Part shown: positions 50,301 through 58,893 of the stretch, piece by piece
Layout: every line of letters begins with the position of its first letter
How positions within the stretch are numbered: the first letter of the stretch is position 1
Source of the DNA: Aquisphaera insulae
GTDB taxonomy: Bacteria > Planctomycetota > Planctomycetia > Isosphaerales > Isosphaeraceae
Direction: 5' to 3'
DNA length: 64,000 bases
Assembly: GCF_011064615.1 (NCBI RefSeq)
Contig: NZ_JAALJH010000022.1
Coordinates: forward strand, 1-64,000
Program-made: the position numbers and the translations under genes
The notes under the pieces: model-generated
Databases searched by the model: none
The model's input: the letters and a program-made list of their open reading frames with translations, nothing else
Told to the model about the DNA's origin: nothing

Positions 50301-50607
50301 CATACGCGCCGCCGGCCTTGAGGATGCCGAGCAGACCGACGACCATGTCCACCGACCGCGTCGCCAGCAGGCCAACCAGGGACTCGGGGCCGACGCCGTC
50401 GCCGCGCAGGAGTGTCGCCAGCCGGTCCGCCCGTTCGTTCAACTCGGCGTAGGTAAGCTCGCGATCGCCGCAGATGACCGCCGGGTTGTCCGGCGTCCGC
50501 CTCGCCTGGAGCTCGAACAGCCGGGTGACGGGAAGCTCGAGGTTGGCCCCCTGGAGCTTCTTCCCCAGGAGCCTTCGTTTCTCTTCCACGGAAGGACTGG
50601 TCGTCAT
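47323..50607 (-). CDS. NRPS, starter module (A-T-C)
   Basis: The 1094-residue enzyme begins with adenylation A1 (about 30-535), then carrier (DNFFEAGGHSLLATQ near 557), and a C-terminal condensation domain (HHIVADGWSMG near 756) followed by a short acidic C-terminus (LTDDEVEALLKRLEP). No condensation domain precedes A1, so it starts the chain. The pocket reads D-I-L-Q-L-G-L-I-W, the code known for Gly. The terminal C domain would join Gly to the residue on the first carrier of the next protein. A longer frame upstream was rejected; MTTSPSVEEKRR begins at 50607. The A1 domain lacks the repeat insertion seen in A2 and A3, so it serves as an internal reference. Confidence 0.95.
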   Translation of the reverse strand: MTTSPSVEEKRRLLGKKLQGANLELPVTRLFELQARRTPDNPAVICGDRELTYAELNERADRLATLLRGDGVGPESLVGLLATRSVDMVVGLLGILKAGGAYVPLDPDFPADRLAHMVRDSAMRTVVTEQPLRDLVPLDGVRVRLLSEIDRAEPAAPPERGPTPAPDSRAYVIYTSGSTGIPKGVEITHRSLTNFLTAMRGTFRMTAEDHLLAVTTLSFDIAALEIFLPLIQGARVTLAGREVAADGLALAKEIDRGDYTFLQATPSTWRMLLDAGWEGSPRLAMLCGGEALSRELADRLLEKGESLWNLYGPTETTIWSSAAKVERGDSAITIGGPIRRTQLHALDARFEPLPPGVPGELFIGGEGLARGYLNRPGLTAERFLPDPFSATPGARMYRTGDNVRGKGDDSLECLGRLDHQVKIRGHRIELGEIESRLERHPMIRQAVLSAVAAAGGIQRLVAYIVPTEGWGLDAAALRAHLLLSLPDYMVPSAFVSMDSLPLTPNGKVDRKALPQPGERLEGRQAGSSPLRSPVEEAVAEIWREVLSVDRIGAEDNFFEAGGHSLLATQALARVRDLFEVELSVHDLLDDPTVAGLARRVEQRVREGNGPASPPIVPRPRDGDAPATFAQRRLWFLHQLDPSSPAYNMPVGVTLEGELDAEVLREALEAIVGRHEVLRTTFPEIGGEPRQAIAATARVELPVVDLRPLPEDLRAEELARLVDAEAAHPFDLVRGPLLRAALVRTKDREHVLLITIHHIVADGWSMGVIVREACLLYAAFSEGRPSPLAAPVIQYADYAAWQDDWLSAGAMDVQLRFWGERLAGVPRLDLPTDHPRPALPSGRGGSLSVDLPAGLLGELKAIGRREHATLYMTLMAAFQVLLGRYANRDDFAVGTPIAGRTRSELEPLIGLFVNTLAIRARLEGSPSFPEVLRRVRQEALGAYAHQDVPFDRVVAAIEPDRDPSRSPIFQVLFALQDAPLPAFESTSLTMTPRESPNGTAKFDLALFAAETDRGLNLELQYSRDLFDAETAEQILGSLRVLLEAIGADPDRPIAALPILSDADRRAILEPPAPPAIDLDALTDDEVEALLKRLEP

Positions 50608-51175
50608 CTCGGCGTCGAAACTCCGGAGTCCAGACGGATCGAATCGGCCTCGCGCCCGACCCTTCGCCCGCGTCCGCGGTGCTGAGATCGGGCGAGGCAA
50701 CAGCCACCCGCCGCCCCTGTCGCTTCACGGATCTGAGGAGGAGATCCCCAACCCGATCATCCGAAGGACTTCTTGTCAACCGATGGCGCGGGCGCACGGG
50801 TAGGCGTGAATACCACCTGACTATATTGCCCTTTTGTCGCATCTTCAAGAACCCAGCGAGTCTTCCTGATCGGAAGTCCCTGCGTGAACGGGGTCTTGCG
50901 ACAGGCGGATTCTCCGTCTTCGAGCCCGCGTCAGGTCGCCACGTCGGGTCATTTCAGTCAACGGAGTCCAGCAGGGATATCGGGTGGCCGTGGTGAAACA
51001 CCACGGGACAGGACCGGCCCGGTGAGGAATCGTTCCCCCCTTACGAAGGGGGGATTCAGGGGGGTGAATTCGACCGTCATGGCCTGGACAATACACCCCC
51101 TCCGACTCCCGCGTGGTAAGGGAGAGAGCCCGATTCCGCCTCGTCCCGAGCCCTCCACTTCGGCCGGACGATGCC
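50608..51175. other. Intergenic region upstream of the NRPS operon, with dispersed repeat
   Basis: No gene is supported in these 568 nt. The promoter of the NRPS operon should lie at about 50620-50900, where a less GC-rich stretch (CACCTGACTATATTGCCCTT near 50813) is present. A two-hairpin repeat lies at 51034-51130, next to the 3' end of the small anchored protein gene. Confidence 0.5.
51034..51130. repeat. Two-hairpin dispersed repeat, intergenic copy
   Basis: This copy reads CCCCCCTTACGAAGGGGGG on the left, then the middle with AATTCGACCGTCATGGCCTG, and ends CCGACTCCCGCGTGGTAAGG plus GAGAGCC. It aligns with the element inside the NRPS at 46625-46720 over its whole length with scattered differences, the same orientation and the same total size. 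Confidence 0.8.
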
Positions 51176-51481
51176 TCAGGCCCGCTCGGCGAGCTTGCGA
51201 TCGATCGACTCGAGGAGCTCGACCATGCGCTCGGTCTTTTGCTCCATGGTCGCCATGTGCTGGCGAGCGAATTTCATCTGCTCGTGTGCCTTCGCCACGT
51301 CCGCGCGATTTCTTCGCATGACCACGAAGAAAAGCGCCATGATGATCACGCCCGGGGCAAGAATCAGGGCGAGCGTCAGCCAGGAGGAGGAATTGCCCCC
51401 CGCTCCATCCTGTCCGAAGGCCGTCGCGGGCAGGAGGAGGATCGTCAGAGCCATCAGGCTCGTCATGCTCACGACCTTCAT
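51176..51481 (-). CDS. Small membrane-anchored coiled-coil protein
   Basis: The 101-residue protein has a signal-like leader (MKVVSMTSLMALTILLLPATAFGQ), a second helix (SWLTLALILAPGVIIMALFFVVMRR), and a charged coiled-coil tail (KAHEQMKFARQHMATMEQKTERMVELLESIDRKLAERA). No family is recognised. GAGG precedes the ATG. It could be a small scaffold or membrane-stress protein. It is upstream of the NRPS operon on the same strand, but the 568-nt gap with a repeat speaks against co-transcription. Confidence 0.7.
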   Translation of the reverse strand: MKVVSMTSLMALTILLLPATAFGQDGAGGNSSSWLTLALILAPGVIIMALFFVVMRRNRADVAKAHEQMKFARQHMATMEQKTERMVELLESIDRKLAERA

Positions 51482-51759
51482 CGCGGACACCTCAGAATTG
51501 CTGGCCCACGGCCTTGCAGGCAAGACAGCGCGGGCGAGTGAACACGTCGAAGCTGGCCGCATCGTGCCACCACAGCGTGGCACCGTCCGGCCTCTCGGCG
51601 CAGAGATCATTGTCATCGAGCTGGCCCACGAAAACCACCTTGGGACCACATTCGAAAGCGATTTCCGACTTTGGTGAAACTGGCCCGGCCGAATTCGGGA
51701 TTGTACTGAGTAAAGGCCGCGCCCATCGAGCGCGCGGCCCACAACTTGGAGACACTCCC

Positions 51760-53421
51760 ATGGCCACCGCCGCCCAGATCCAAGCCAACCGGAACAACGC
51801 GAAGAAGAGCAGCGGACCGAGGACAGAGGCGGGCAAGGCGGCTTCCAGAATGAACGCCCTCAAGCACGGCAACCGCTCCAAGCAGCTCGCCATGCCGGTG
51901 CTCCCCCAGGAGGACCCGAAGGAGCTCGACCGCCGCGTCCGCGAGTATGTCCAGGCCGGCAAGGCGGGCAACGCCATCGAGCGCGACCTGCTGACTCGCG
52001 CCGCCCGGCTCTCGTTCATGCTCGAGCGGTCCGACCGCGCCGAGGCCGCCTACCTGGCCAGGCTCGCCCGCGCGGCCCTCAAGGCGGAGGCGAACGAACC
52101 CAGCGAGGAGCGGGAGCGGCGGGTCGAGCACCTCGCGCGGGACCTCTTCCTCGAGGCCGCCCCCGGCTGCCACCGCAACTCGGACATCTTCCGCGACGTC
52201 CCGGCCGCCTTCCTGGCCGGGCTCGAGGAGATGCACGAGGGCCGCGCCTGGCTGATCCGCCAGTGGCTGACCCAGATCAACCTGCTCTGCGGCCGCGACC
52301 AGTTCGGCTGGGGCGACTTCTACCGCTACGTCCGGCTCCTGGGCAAGCTCCAGACCGAGGCCAACGTCGACCTGGAGCTGAACGCCGTGATCGCCGCCTT
52401 CGACGCGTTCCTCGGCGGCGGCAAGGGGCAGGCGTTCTACGAGTACTACTGCCGCCGGACGCGGATCTACGACAAGTTCTACGAGGGCCATCGCTCCTGG
52501 CGGGTGCTCGGCGAGCCGCCGGCGAGCTCTGACGCGGCCCAGGACTTTTTGATCGACCTGGCGGAGCGGAAGCTGGCGCGGCTGGAGGCGATGGAGGCCG
52601 CCGCGACCGACGACGACGTCGACGCCGACGAGCTGGCCGACGCGGCCGCGTTCGACGCCGGCCCGGAGCTGGACCGGCACCGGCGGACCTCCACGGCGCG
52701 AGGGCGGGAGCTGCTCCGGATCCTGGACGCGGTCGTCCGTCTCAAGAAGTGCCCGGGCATGAGCCATGATGAGGCCGTCGAGGAATCGGAGGAGCCGACC
52801 GAGGCAAGGACGACGATCAAACCCAATCCGGAGAGGTCAGAAGTCCGGGTGGCTGTGGTGGAGACGCAGGCGACACCACGGGATCGGCCTGGCACCGAGA
52901 CGGCCTGCGCGGGCGGCGAAGGCTCGCCGGCCGTGGGGTCGCTGCGCTCCTCCACATCCACCCACTTGTCCGCCCGCAGCACAGGAGAGGAGACAGTGGG
53001 GAGCGAAGGCGTGCCGGCCGTGGGGTCGCTGCGCTCCTCCAGAGCCACCCCGATGCCGGTCCCGGGGGCCGAAGGGGAGGGCGAAGGCCCGCCGGCCGTG
53101 GGGTCGCTTCACGCCTCCGAGGCCATCCCCTTGCCTGCGGCGGACGAGAAATCTGGTCCTGGCGTTGCGAGCGGATGGAACGCAAGCCCTGATTGTGAAG
53201 AGGGCTGCGACGAATCCAGTGAGACCGTCGAGGCGCGAACGAACCCGATTCCGGGCGTGGCAGAAGGTGCGGTGCGGAGGCCGTCCGGCGAGGAGGCCGA
53301 GGTCAGGGCGAGCGCGGCCAATGACCCGGATGTTCCCGGATCTCCCTCCGAGCCGGCTGAAGACAACATCGACGGAGGGAATGTCGCCGCTGGTGCACGA
53401 AGACGTGGGAATCTGTCCTAG
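51760..53421 (+). CDS. Planctomycete-type hypothetical protein with in-frame repeat insertions
   Basis: The 553-residue protein opens with the motif QANRNNAKKSSGPRTEAGKAASRMNALKHG, shared by a large family in planctomycetes with no known role. Residues about 40-330 are helical and conserved in character (RDLLTRAARLSFMLERSDRAEAAYLARL, GRDQFGWGDFYRYVRLLGKLQTEANVDLE). From about residue 365 on, the protein is disordered and contains three copies of PAVGSLRSS or close forms, each coded by a dispersed DNA repeat. An upstream degraded copy lies in the opposite orientation. GGAG precedes the ATG at 51760. The tail could be evolutionarily young. Confidence 0.8.
   Translation: MATAAQIQANRNNAKKSSGPRTEAGKAASRMNALKHGNRSKQLAMPVLPQEDPKELDRRVREYVQAGKAGNAIERDLLTRAARLSFMLERSDRAEAAYLARLARAALKAEANEPSEERERRVEHLARDLFLEAAPGCHRNSDIFRDVPAAFLAGLEEMHEGRAWLIRQWLTQINLLCGRDQFGWGDFYRYVRLLGKLQTEANVDLELNAVIAAFDAFLGGGKGQAFYEYYCRRTRIYDKFYEGHRSWRVLGEPPASSDAAQDFLIDLAERKLARLEAMEAAATDDDVDADELADAAAFDAGPELDRHRRTSTARGRELLRILDAVVRLKKCPGMSHDEAVEESEEPTEARTTIKPNPERSEVRVAVVETQATPRDRPGTETACAGGEGSPAVGSLRSSTSTHLSARSTGEETVGSEGVPAVGSLRSSRATPMPVPGAEGEGEGPPAVGSLHASEAIPLPAADEKSGPGVASGWNASPDCEEGCDESSETVEARTNPIPGVAEGAVRRPSGEEAEVRASAANDPDVPGSPSEPAEDNIDGGNVAAGARRRGNLS
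52848..53119. repeat. Cluster of dispersed GC-rich motif copies inside a gene
   Basis: Three copies of GCCGGCCGTGGGGTCGCTGC plus GCTCCTCCA lie at 52926-52954, 53013-53041 and, more diverged, 53091-53119, at intervals of 87 and 78 nt (both multiples of three). At 52848-52882 is a degraded copy in the reverse direction (GTGGCTGTGGTGGAGACGCA). The same motif as a reverse complement is intergenic at 32083-32110. Confidence 0.78.
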
Positions 53422-53599
53422 GGTTCTCCCGACCGACCCGGAAGATGAGCTAGACTGCCCGCCCTGTCGGCGGCCGGGAATCGAGGGATGCCGCGGAGGC
53501 CCCGCACGGCGATGGTTCGCCGGACCGGGCGCCGCGGGAGCGATCCTCCACCAGGGTCTAGCTCGAGAGGGACTTCGACCCATCAGGGGGAATTCGACG

Positions 53600-56500
53600 A
53601 TGTCGTACCGTGCTCGCAGCCAGTCACTCCACGACTCGCGACCTGCGTCCGCTCGCGACCTCTCGCGCACCCGGCGAGGGCGGGCGGCCCTGAGGGCCTG
53701 GCGCCTCCAGCCGCTGGAATCGCGCCAGCTCCTCTCGACGGTCACCGCGGTTGACGACGCCTACAACACCGACGCGAAGACGAACCTGGTCGTGGCCGCG
53801 CCCGGGGTCCGTGCCAACGACTCGACCTCGGACGGCGGCGTCTTCTCGGCGGCCCTGGTGAAGGGGCCGGCCCATGGCTCGGTCGTCCTCAATCCGGACG
53901 GCTCGTTCGAGTACGCACCGAAGGGGGGTTACACGGGCCTCGACACGTTCACGTACGTCGCGGTCGAAGGGCTGACGAGCTCGGCCGCGGCCACGGTCGT
54001 CATCTCCGTGAATGCCAAGACCCAGGTGGTCAGCAACACCAACGATTCCGGCCCGGGCTCGCTCCGGCAGGCCCTCGCCGTCGCCGCGGCCTCGAACACG
54101 GCGGCGCCCGACGTCATCAAGTTCGCGATCCCAGGCACAGGGCCGTTCGTGATCCGGCCGCTGACCCCCTTGCCGGCGATCTCGCACCCGACCGTGATCG
54201 ACGGCACGACCCAGCCCGGCTCTCAGCCCAACAGCCTGGCGGCGGGCGAGAACGCCGTGATCCTGGTCCAGATCGACGGCTCGTTGCTCCCCGCCGGGTC
54301 GCCCGGCCTGGTCATCAGCGCGGGGGGGAGCACCGTCAAGGGGCTCTCGATCACGGCCTTCGCCAGCCCGATCGACATCCACGACGGCGGAGGGAACACC
54401 ATCCAGGGGAACTTCCTGGGCCTCGATCCGAGCGGCGCGGCTGCGCTCAATTCCGGGCCGATGATCGTCTCCGGAGCGGGGGGGAACCTCATCGGCGGGC
54501 CGAAGCCCGCTCAGCGGAACGTCATCGACGGCTCGGGGAGCTATGAGGTCACCATCGCCGGGGCCGGCAACGTCTTCCAGGGGAACTTCGTCGGGACCGA
54601 CCTTTCCGGGAGCCAGCGGCTGACGCTCGCCGGCGGCGTGCTCGTCGCGGGGGCCTCGAACACGACCGTCGGCGGATTGAAGCCGGATTCGGGCAATGTC
54701 CTCACCGGCCTGACCATCGGGACCTCGAGCAGCCCCGGCGCCACGACCGGGACGCTCGTCCAGGGGAACTCGATCGGCGCCGACGCGGCCGGATGGAGCG
54801 GCTTCTCGGGTGGAACCAGCCTGGTCATCTTCGCCGGCTCGGGGACCGTGATCGGCGGGACCCGGGCCACGGCCGGGAACGTGATCCGCGACATCCTCGT
54901 GGAGCCGGGCGGGGCCGGGACGTCCATCCAGGGGAACGCGATCGGGGTGGACGCGACCGGCCTCCATTCCCTGGGGGCGACCGGCAGCGGCATCACCCTG
55001 GACTACGCCGTGAACGTCACGATCGGCGGGACCAGCAAGAACTCCGGCAACGTCATCTCCGGCAATGCCCACGGCTATGGGATCGTCGGCTACTTCTTCG
55101 GGGCCTCGTCGATCGTGGTCCAGGGGAACGTCATCGGCGCCGATTCGGCGGGCGTCACGGCCGTGCCGAACGGGATGGGCGGCATCCGACTGGGCGGGGT
55201 CGGGAACGTGATCGGCGGGACCGACAAGAATGCCGGCAACGTGATCTCCGGCAACGGCGGCCCGGGCCTGATCTTCGATTACGGCAGCTCTTCGGCCCTG
55301 GTCCAGGGGAACCTCATCGGCACCGACGCCACCGGGTCCTACCCGCTCGGCAATGCCGGCGACGGCATCTCGGTGCAGGGGCTCGGCTCGAACGACAACA
55401 CGCTCGGCGGGACCGCGAAGGGGGCCGGGAACGTCATCGCGTTCAACGGCGGATCGGGCGTGGGGATCCTCTCGAGCTCCGGCGCCGTCCGCAACGCGAT
55501 CCTGTCGAACTCGATCTACGGCAACGCGGGGCTCGGGATCGACCTGGGCGACGACGGTCTGACCCCGAACACGCCCGGCGGGCCGCACGACGGGCCCAAC
55601 AACCTCCAGAACACGCCGGTCCTCCGGGTCGCGGCCTCGCGGAACAACCAGACGATCGTCAAGGGGACGCTGAATGCCGCGGCGAACGCGGCGTTCACGA
55701 TCCAGGTCTTCGCCAACGCGTCCGCCGACCCGTCCGGATCCGGCCCCGGCCAGACGCTGCTCGGCACGATCGCCGTCCAGACCGACTCCTCGGGCAACGC
55801 GAGATTCCAGGGCTCGTTCAAGACGCAGCCGGGGACGGTCGTCTCCGCGACCGCGACCGACGCGGCCGGCAACACCTCGGAGCTCTCCGCCGCGGCCGCG
55901 ATCGTGCCGATGTCGGGCAAGCTGCTGGCCCAGGACGACGCCTACCGGATCGACCAGGACAATGCCCTAATGATCGCCGGTCCCGGCGTGCAGGCGAACG
56001 ACCTTTCGTTCGACGGCAGCGGCTTCACGTCGACGATCGTGACCGGCCCCGCCCACGGGGCGATCACCCTGGGCGGCGACGGGTCGTTCGTCTACGTCCC
56101 GGCCGCGGGCTATGTCGGCACCGACCACTTCACCTACGCGGACAGGCTCGGCAACGCCTCGGCCCTGGCGACGGTCACGATCACGGTCGCCGCCAAGACG
56201 TTCACCGTGACGAACACCAACGACGACGGGCCGGGCTCGCTCCGCCAGGCGATCCTGGACGCCAACCTCGCCACCACGGCCAGCCCGGACACGATCCGGT
56301 TCGCGATCGAGGGGGACGGCCCGTTCGTGATCATGCCCCTGTCGCCGCTCCCCGCGATCACCCACGCGACGATCCTGGACGGCTACTCCCAGCCGGGCGC
56401 CCAGGCCGCGACCGCGGACCCCGGGAGCACGGCCGTCATCCTGGTCCAGCTCAACGGCCTGGCGCAGATGAACGGCGGCGACGGCCTGGTGGTGACCTCG

Positions 56501-57862
56501 CCCGGCGTCGTCATCCGGGGGCTTTCCTTCGACGGGTTCGCCACGGCGATCCACCTGGCGGGAGCCGGCGGCGACGTCGTCGAGGGGAACTTCATCGGCA
56601 CCGACATCACCGGGACCGGCCCGGGCTTCGGCAACAACCTGGGGATCTACGCCGAGAGCCCGAACAACACCATCGGCGGGACGGCGGCCGGCGCGGGCAA
56701 CGTCGTCTCCGGGAACTGGGACGTGGGAATCCTCCTCGACGGGCCGGCGGCCGTCGGGAACGCGATCGTGGGTAACAAGGTCGGCACGGACAGCACCGGC
56801 AGCTACGCGATCTGGAACTGGTCGGACGGCCTGGCGCTCCGGAGCGGGGCGAGCAACAACACCATCGGCGGGGCCGCGGCGGGCGCCGGCAACCTGATCT
56901 CGGGGAATGCCGGCTACGGGATCACGTTCGCGGCCGGGTGTGCGTTCAACACGGTGCAGGGGAATCGGATCGGGACCGACGCAACGGGCTTTTCCGCGAT
57001 CGGCAACATGAGCGGCGGCATCGACGACGACGGCGGCAACAACACCATCGGCGGGGCCGTGGCGGGCGCCGGCAACGTGATCTCCGGCAACTGGGGCGAC
57101 GGCCTGATCGTCGAGTTCGCGTCCCGCGACCTGATCCAGGGCAACCTCATCGGCACCGACGCGGCCGGTAATGCAACCCTGGGCAACTGGGGCGGCGGCG
57201 TCACGATCCGCAATTACTCCTCCCGGAACACGATCGGCGGCACCGCCGCCGGCGAGGGGAACATCATCGCCGGCAACTGGGGCAACGGGGTGACGATCGG
57301 GAGCTTCGCTGGCGACCTCTGCTACCGCAACGCCGTCCTCGGCAACTCCATCTACGGCAATTTCGGCCTGGGCATCGACCTGGGCGGCGACGGGGTCAGC
57401 CCGAACCTGCCGGGCGGGCCCTATGACGGCCCCAACCACCTCCAGAACACGCCGGTGGTGGAGTCCGCGATCACGACCGGGACGGCGATCGCGCTGGCCG
57501 GCACGTTCTCCGGGCCGCCGTCCACGACCCTGACGATCCAGTTCTACGCCAACGACGCGGCCGACCCGAGCGGCCACGGGCAAGGGCAGACCTACCTGGG
57601 ATCGGTCACGGTCACCACCGATGCCGACGGCAACGCGAGCTTCGCCGTCACGCTCGACGCGGCCGTGCCCGCGGGGGCCTTCGTCTCCGCCACGGCGACT
57701 GATGCAAACGGGAACACGTCCGAATTCGGCGAGGATGTGGCGGTCGCCGACGCGTTCGCCGATCCGGGCGTGACCGGGGCGAGCCTCGACGAATCGGCGT
57801 TGGCCGAGCTGGCGCTCGACCTGGCGCTGCTGGCGCAGCGGAAGGCCGGGACGGGGTCATGA
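53600..57862 (+). CDS. LEPR-XLL surface protein with duplicated beta-helix halves
   Basis: The 1420-residue protein has the planctomycete signature LQPLESRQLLS at residues 36-46, linked to export and surface location. It then consists of two similar halves. Each half starts with a cadherin-like or tandem-95 type unit (VDDAYNTDAKTNLVVAAPGVRANDS near 51; QDDAYRIDQDNALMIAGPGVQANDL near 777). A TNTNDSGPGSLRQAL type segment follows, then a right-handed beta-helix with repeated GGTxxGxGNVISGN and VQGNxIGTDxTG units. Both halves close with a Gly-rich IYGNxGLGIDLGxDG unit and an Ig-like part. The role is probably adhesion or matrix; no catalytic site was seen. Confidence 0.88.
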   Translation: MSYRARSQSLHDSRPASARDLSRTRRGRAALRAWRLQPLESRQLLSTVTAVDDAYNTDAKTNLVVAAPGVRANDSTSDGGVFSAALVKGPAHGSVVLNPDGSFEYAPKGGYTGLDTFTYVAVEGLTSSAAATVVISVNAKTQVVSNTNDSGPGSLRQALAVAAASNTAAPDVIKFAIPGTGPFVIRPLTPLPAISHPTVIDGTTQPGSQPNSLAAGENAVILVQIDGSLLPAGSPGLVISAGGSTVKGLSITAFASPIDIHDGGGNTIQGNFLGLDPSGAAALNSGPMIVSGAGGNLIGGPKPAQRNVIDGSGSYEVTIAGAGNVFQGNFVGTDLSGSQRLTLAGGVLVAGASNTTVGGLKPDSGNVLTGLTIGTSSSPGATTGTLVQGNSIGADAAGWSGFSGGTSLVIFAGSGTVIGGTRATAGNVIRDILVEPGGAGTSIQGNAIGVDATGLHSLGATGSGITLDYAVNVTIGGTSKNSGNVISGNAHGYGIVGYFFGASSIVVQGNVIGADSAGVTAVPNGMGGIRLGGVGNVIGGTDKNAGNVISGNGGPGLIFDYGSSSALVQGNLIGTDATGSYPLGNAGDGISVQGLGSNDNTLGGTAKGAGNVIAFNGGSGVGILSSSGAVRNAILSNSIYGNAGLGIDLGDDGLTPNTPGGPHDGPNNLQNTPVLRVAASRNNQTIVKGTLNAAANAAFTIQVFANASADPSGSGPGQTLLGTIAVQTDSSGNARFQGSFKTQPGTVVSATATDAAGNTSELSAAAAIVPMSGKLLAQDDAYRIDQDNALMIAGPGVQANDLSFDGSGFTSTIVTGPAHGAITLGGDGSFVYVPAAGYVGTDHFTYADRLGNASALATVTITVAAKTFTVTNTNDDGPGSLRQAILDANLATTASPDTIRFAIEGDGPFVIMPLSPLPAITHATILDGYSQPGAQAATADPGSTAVILVQLNGLAQMNGGDGLVVTSPGVVIRGLSFDGFATAIHLAGAGGDVVEGNFIGTDITGTGPGFGNNLGIYAESPNNTIGGTAAGAGNVVSGNWDVGILLDGPAAVGNAIVGNKVGTDSTGSYAIWNWSDGLALRSGASNNTIGGAAAGAGNLISGNAGYGITFAAGCAFNTVQGNRIGTDATGFSAIGNMSGGIDDDGGNNTIGGAVAGAGNVISGNWGDGLIVEFASRDLIQGNLIGTDAAGNATLGNWGGGVTIRNYSSRNTIGGTAAGEGNIIAGNWGNGVTIGSFAGDLCYRNAVLGNSIYGNFGLGIDLGGDGVSPNLPGGPYDGPNHLQNTPVVESAITTGTAIALAGTFSGPPSTTLTIQFYANDAADPSGHGQGQTYLGSVTVTTDADGNASFAVTLDAAVPAGAFVSATATDANGNTSEFGEDVAVADAFADPGVTGASLDESALAELALDLALLAQRKAGTGS

Positions 57863-57901
57863 TGCCAGGGCAGGAGATCGGCAGGGAATCGGAATCGGAG
57901 A

Positions 57902-57925
57902 AGGACAGGCAGGAATGCCTGTCCT
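57902..57925. repeat. Dispersed hairpin repeat, second copy
   Basis: AGGACAGGCA and TGCCTGTCCT form a perfect 10-bp stem around GGAA, identical to the hairpin at 8203-8226. It lies in the gap between the convergent LEPR-XLL gene and kinase gene, where it may double as a terminator. Confidence 0.75.
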
Positions 57926-57962
57926 CCCGGTCCCTGTCTTGGGACGACGCCTCGGCGGGGCG

Positions 57963-58820
57963 TCACTCGTCCTCGGCGCCCTTGAGGTCGACGTCGTCGA
58001 GGCCCTTGGCCTTGGCGATCTTGGCGAGCTGATCGCGGACCTCCACCATGTCGGCGGGCCGCTTGGTGGGGTCGGACTGGAGGCAGGCGACGATGAGCAG
58101 GTTCAGGTCCGCCGGGAGCCGGGGATTGAGCTTGCTGGGGAGGGTCACCTTGCGGTCGTCGCCCGGCCTGGGGATGCCCTGCTGGACGAACCGGCCCGTG
58201 AACAGGCGGTACATCGTGGCGCCCAGGTTGTAGATGTCGGTCCGGGCGTTGACGGTCTTCTCGATGGCCGTCTCCGGGGCCATGTACTGGGGGGTGCCGG
58301 CGGCACGATTGGTGTCGCCCTGGCCGCGGATCCAGGCGGTGCCGAAGTCGATCAGCTTCACCTGCCCGTTCTTGGAGAGCATGATGTTGTGGGGCTTCAG
58401 GTCGCCGTGGAAGACGCCGCGGCGGTGCATGTGGGCGAGCGCGGCGGCCACCTTGGCGAAGATCAGGATGAGCTGGTCGAGCTCCGGGGCCTCCACCTCG
58501 TCCAGGCTCTTGCCGTCGACGTATTCCATCAGCAGCTCGGCGCCGGTGACCTTGAACCAGGACTTCTTCTGGCGGAAGTCGTAGATCTTGGCGATGACCG
58601 GGTGGTTGAGCTTCTGGGAGGCCTCGAACTCGTTGCGGGCCTGCTGGATGTAGATGTCGTCCTCGGGCTCCTGCTTGCGGATGATCTTCAGCGCGTAGCG
58701 CTTCCCCCCCGCGGACTTGTCGCTGATGAGGAAGATCTTGCTGCCGGCACCCTCGCCGAGCTCGTTGACGACCCGGTACTTGATCCCGGAGAACTTGGGG
58801 GTGGAAGACACGTTCGCCAT
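57963..58820 (-). CDS. Soluble Ser/Thr protein kinase
   Basis: The 285-residue protein is a kinase domain with almost no extra parts: glycine loop ELGEGAGSKIF, Lys in YALKIIRK, catalytic loop HGDLKPHNIML (HGD instead of HRD), DFGTAW and MAPETA. The HGD variant lacks the Arg that usually contacts the activation-loop phosphate, so activity may not need loop phosphorylation. No membrane helix is present. It lies 73 nt downstream of the FKBP gene on the same strand and may be co-transcribed. Confidence 0.9.
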   Translation of the reverse strand: MANVSSTPKFSGIKYRVVNELGEGAGSKIFLISDKSAGGKRYALKIIRKQEPEDDIYIQQARNEFEASQKLNHPVIAKIYDFRQKKSWFKVTGAELLMEYVDGKSLDEVEAPELDQLILIFAKVAAALAHMHRRGVFHGDLKPHNIMLSKNGQVKLIDFGTAWIRGQGDTNRAAGTPQYMAPETAIEKTVNARTDIYNLGATMYRLFTGRFVQQGIPRPGDDRKVTLPSKLNPRLPADLNLLIVACLQSDPTKRPADMVEVRDQLAKIAKAKGLDDVDLKGAEDE

Positions 58821-58893
58821 GCGGGGCCTCGTTCGTTCAATCCGACGGAGTCGATGCGGTTGTGGGCCTTGGGTCGAGGGTCTTATGGGACGC

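Noticed and set aside
53013..53119. Possible CRISPR array, because similar units recur at about 80-nt spacing
   Set aside because: Only three units, the third clearly diverged, all in frame within a gene, with no cas gene in the window.
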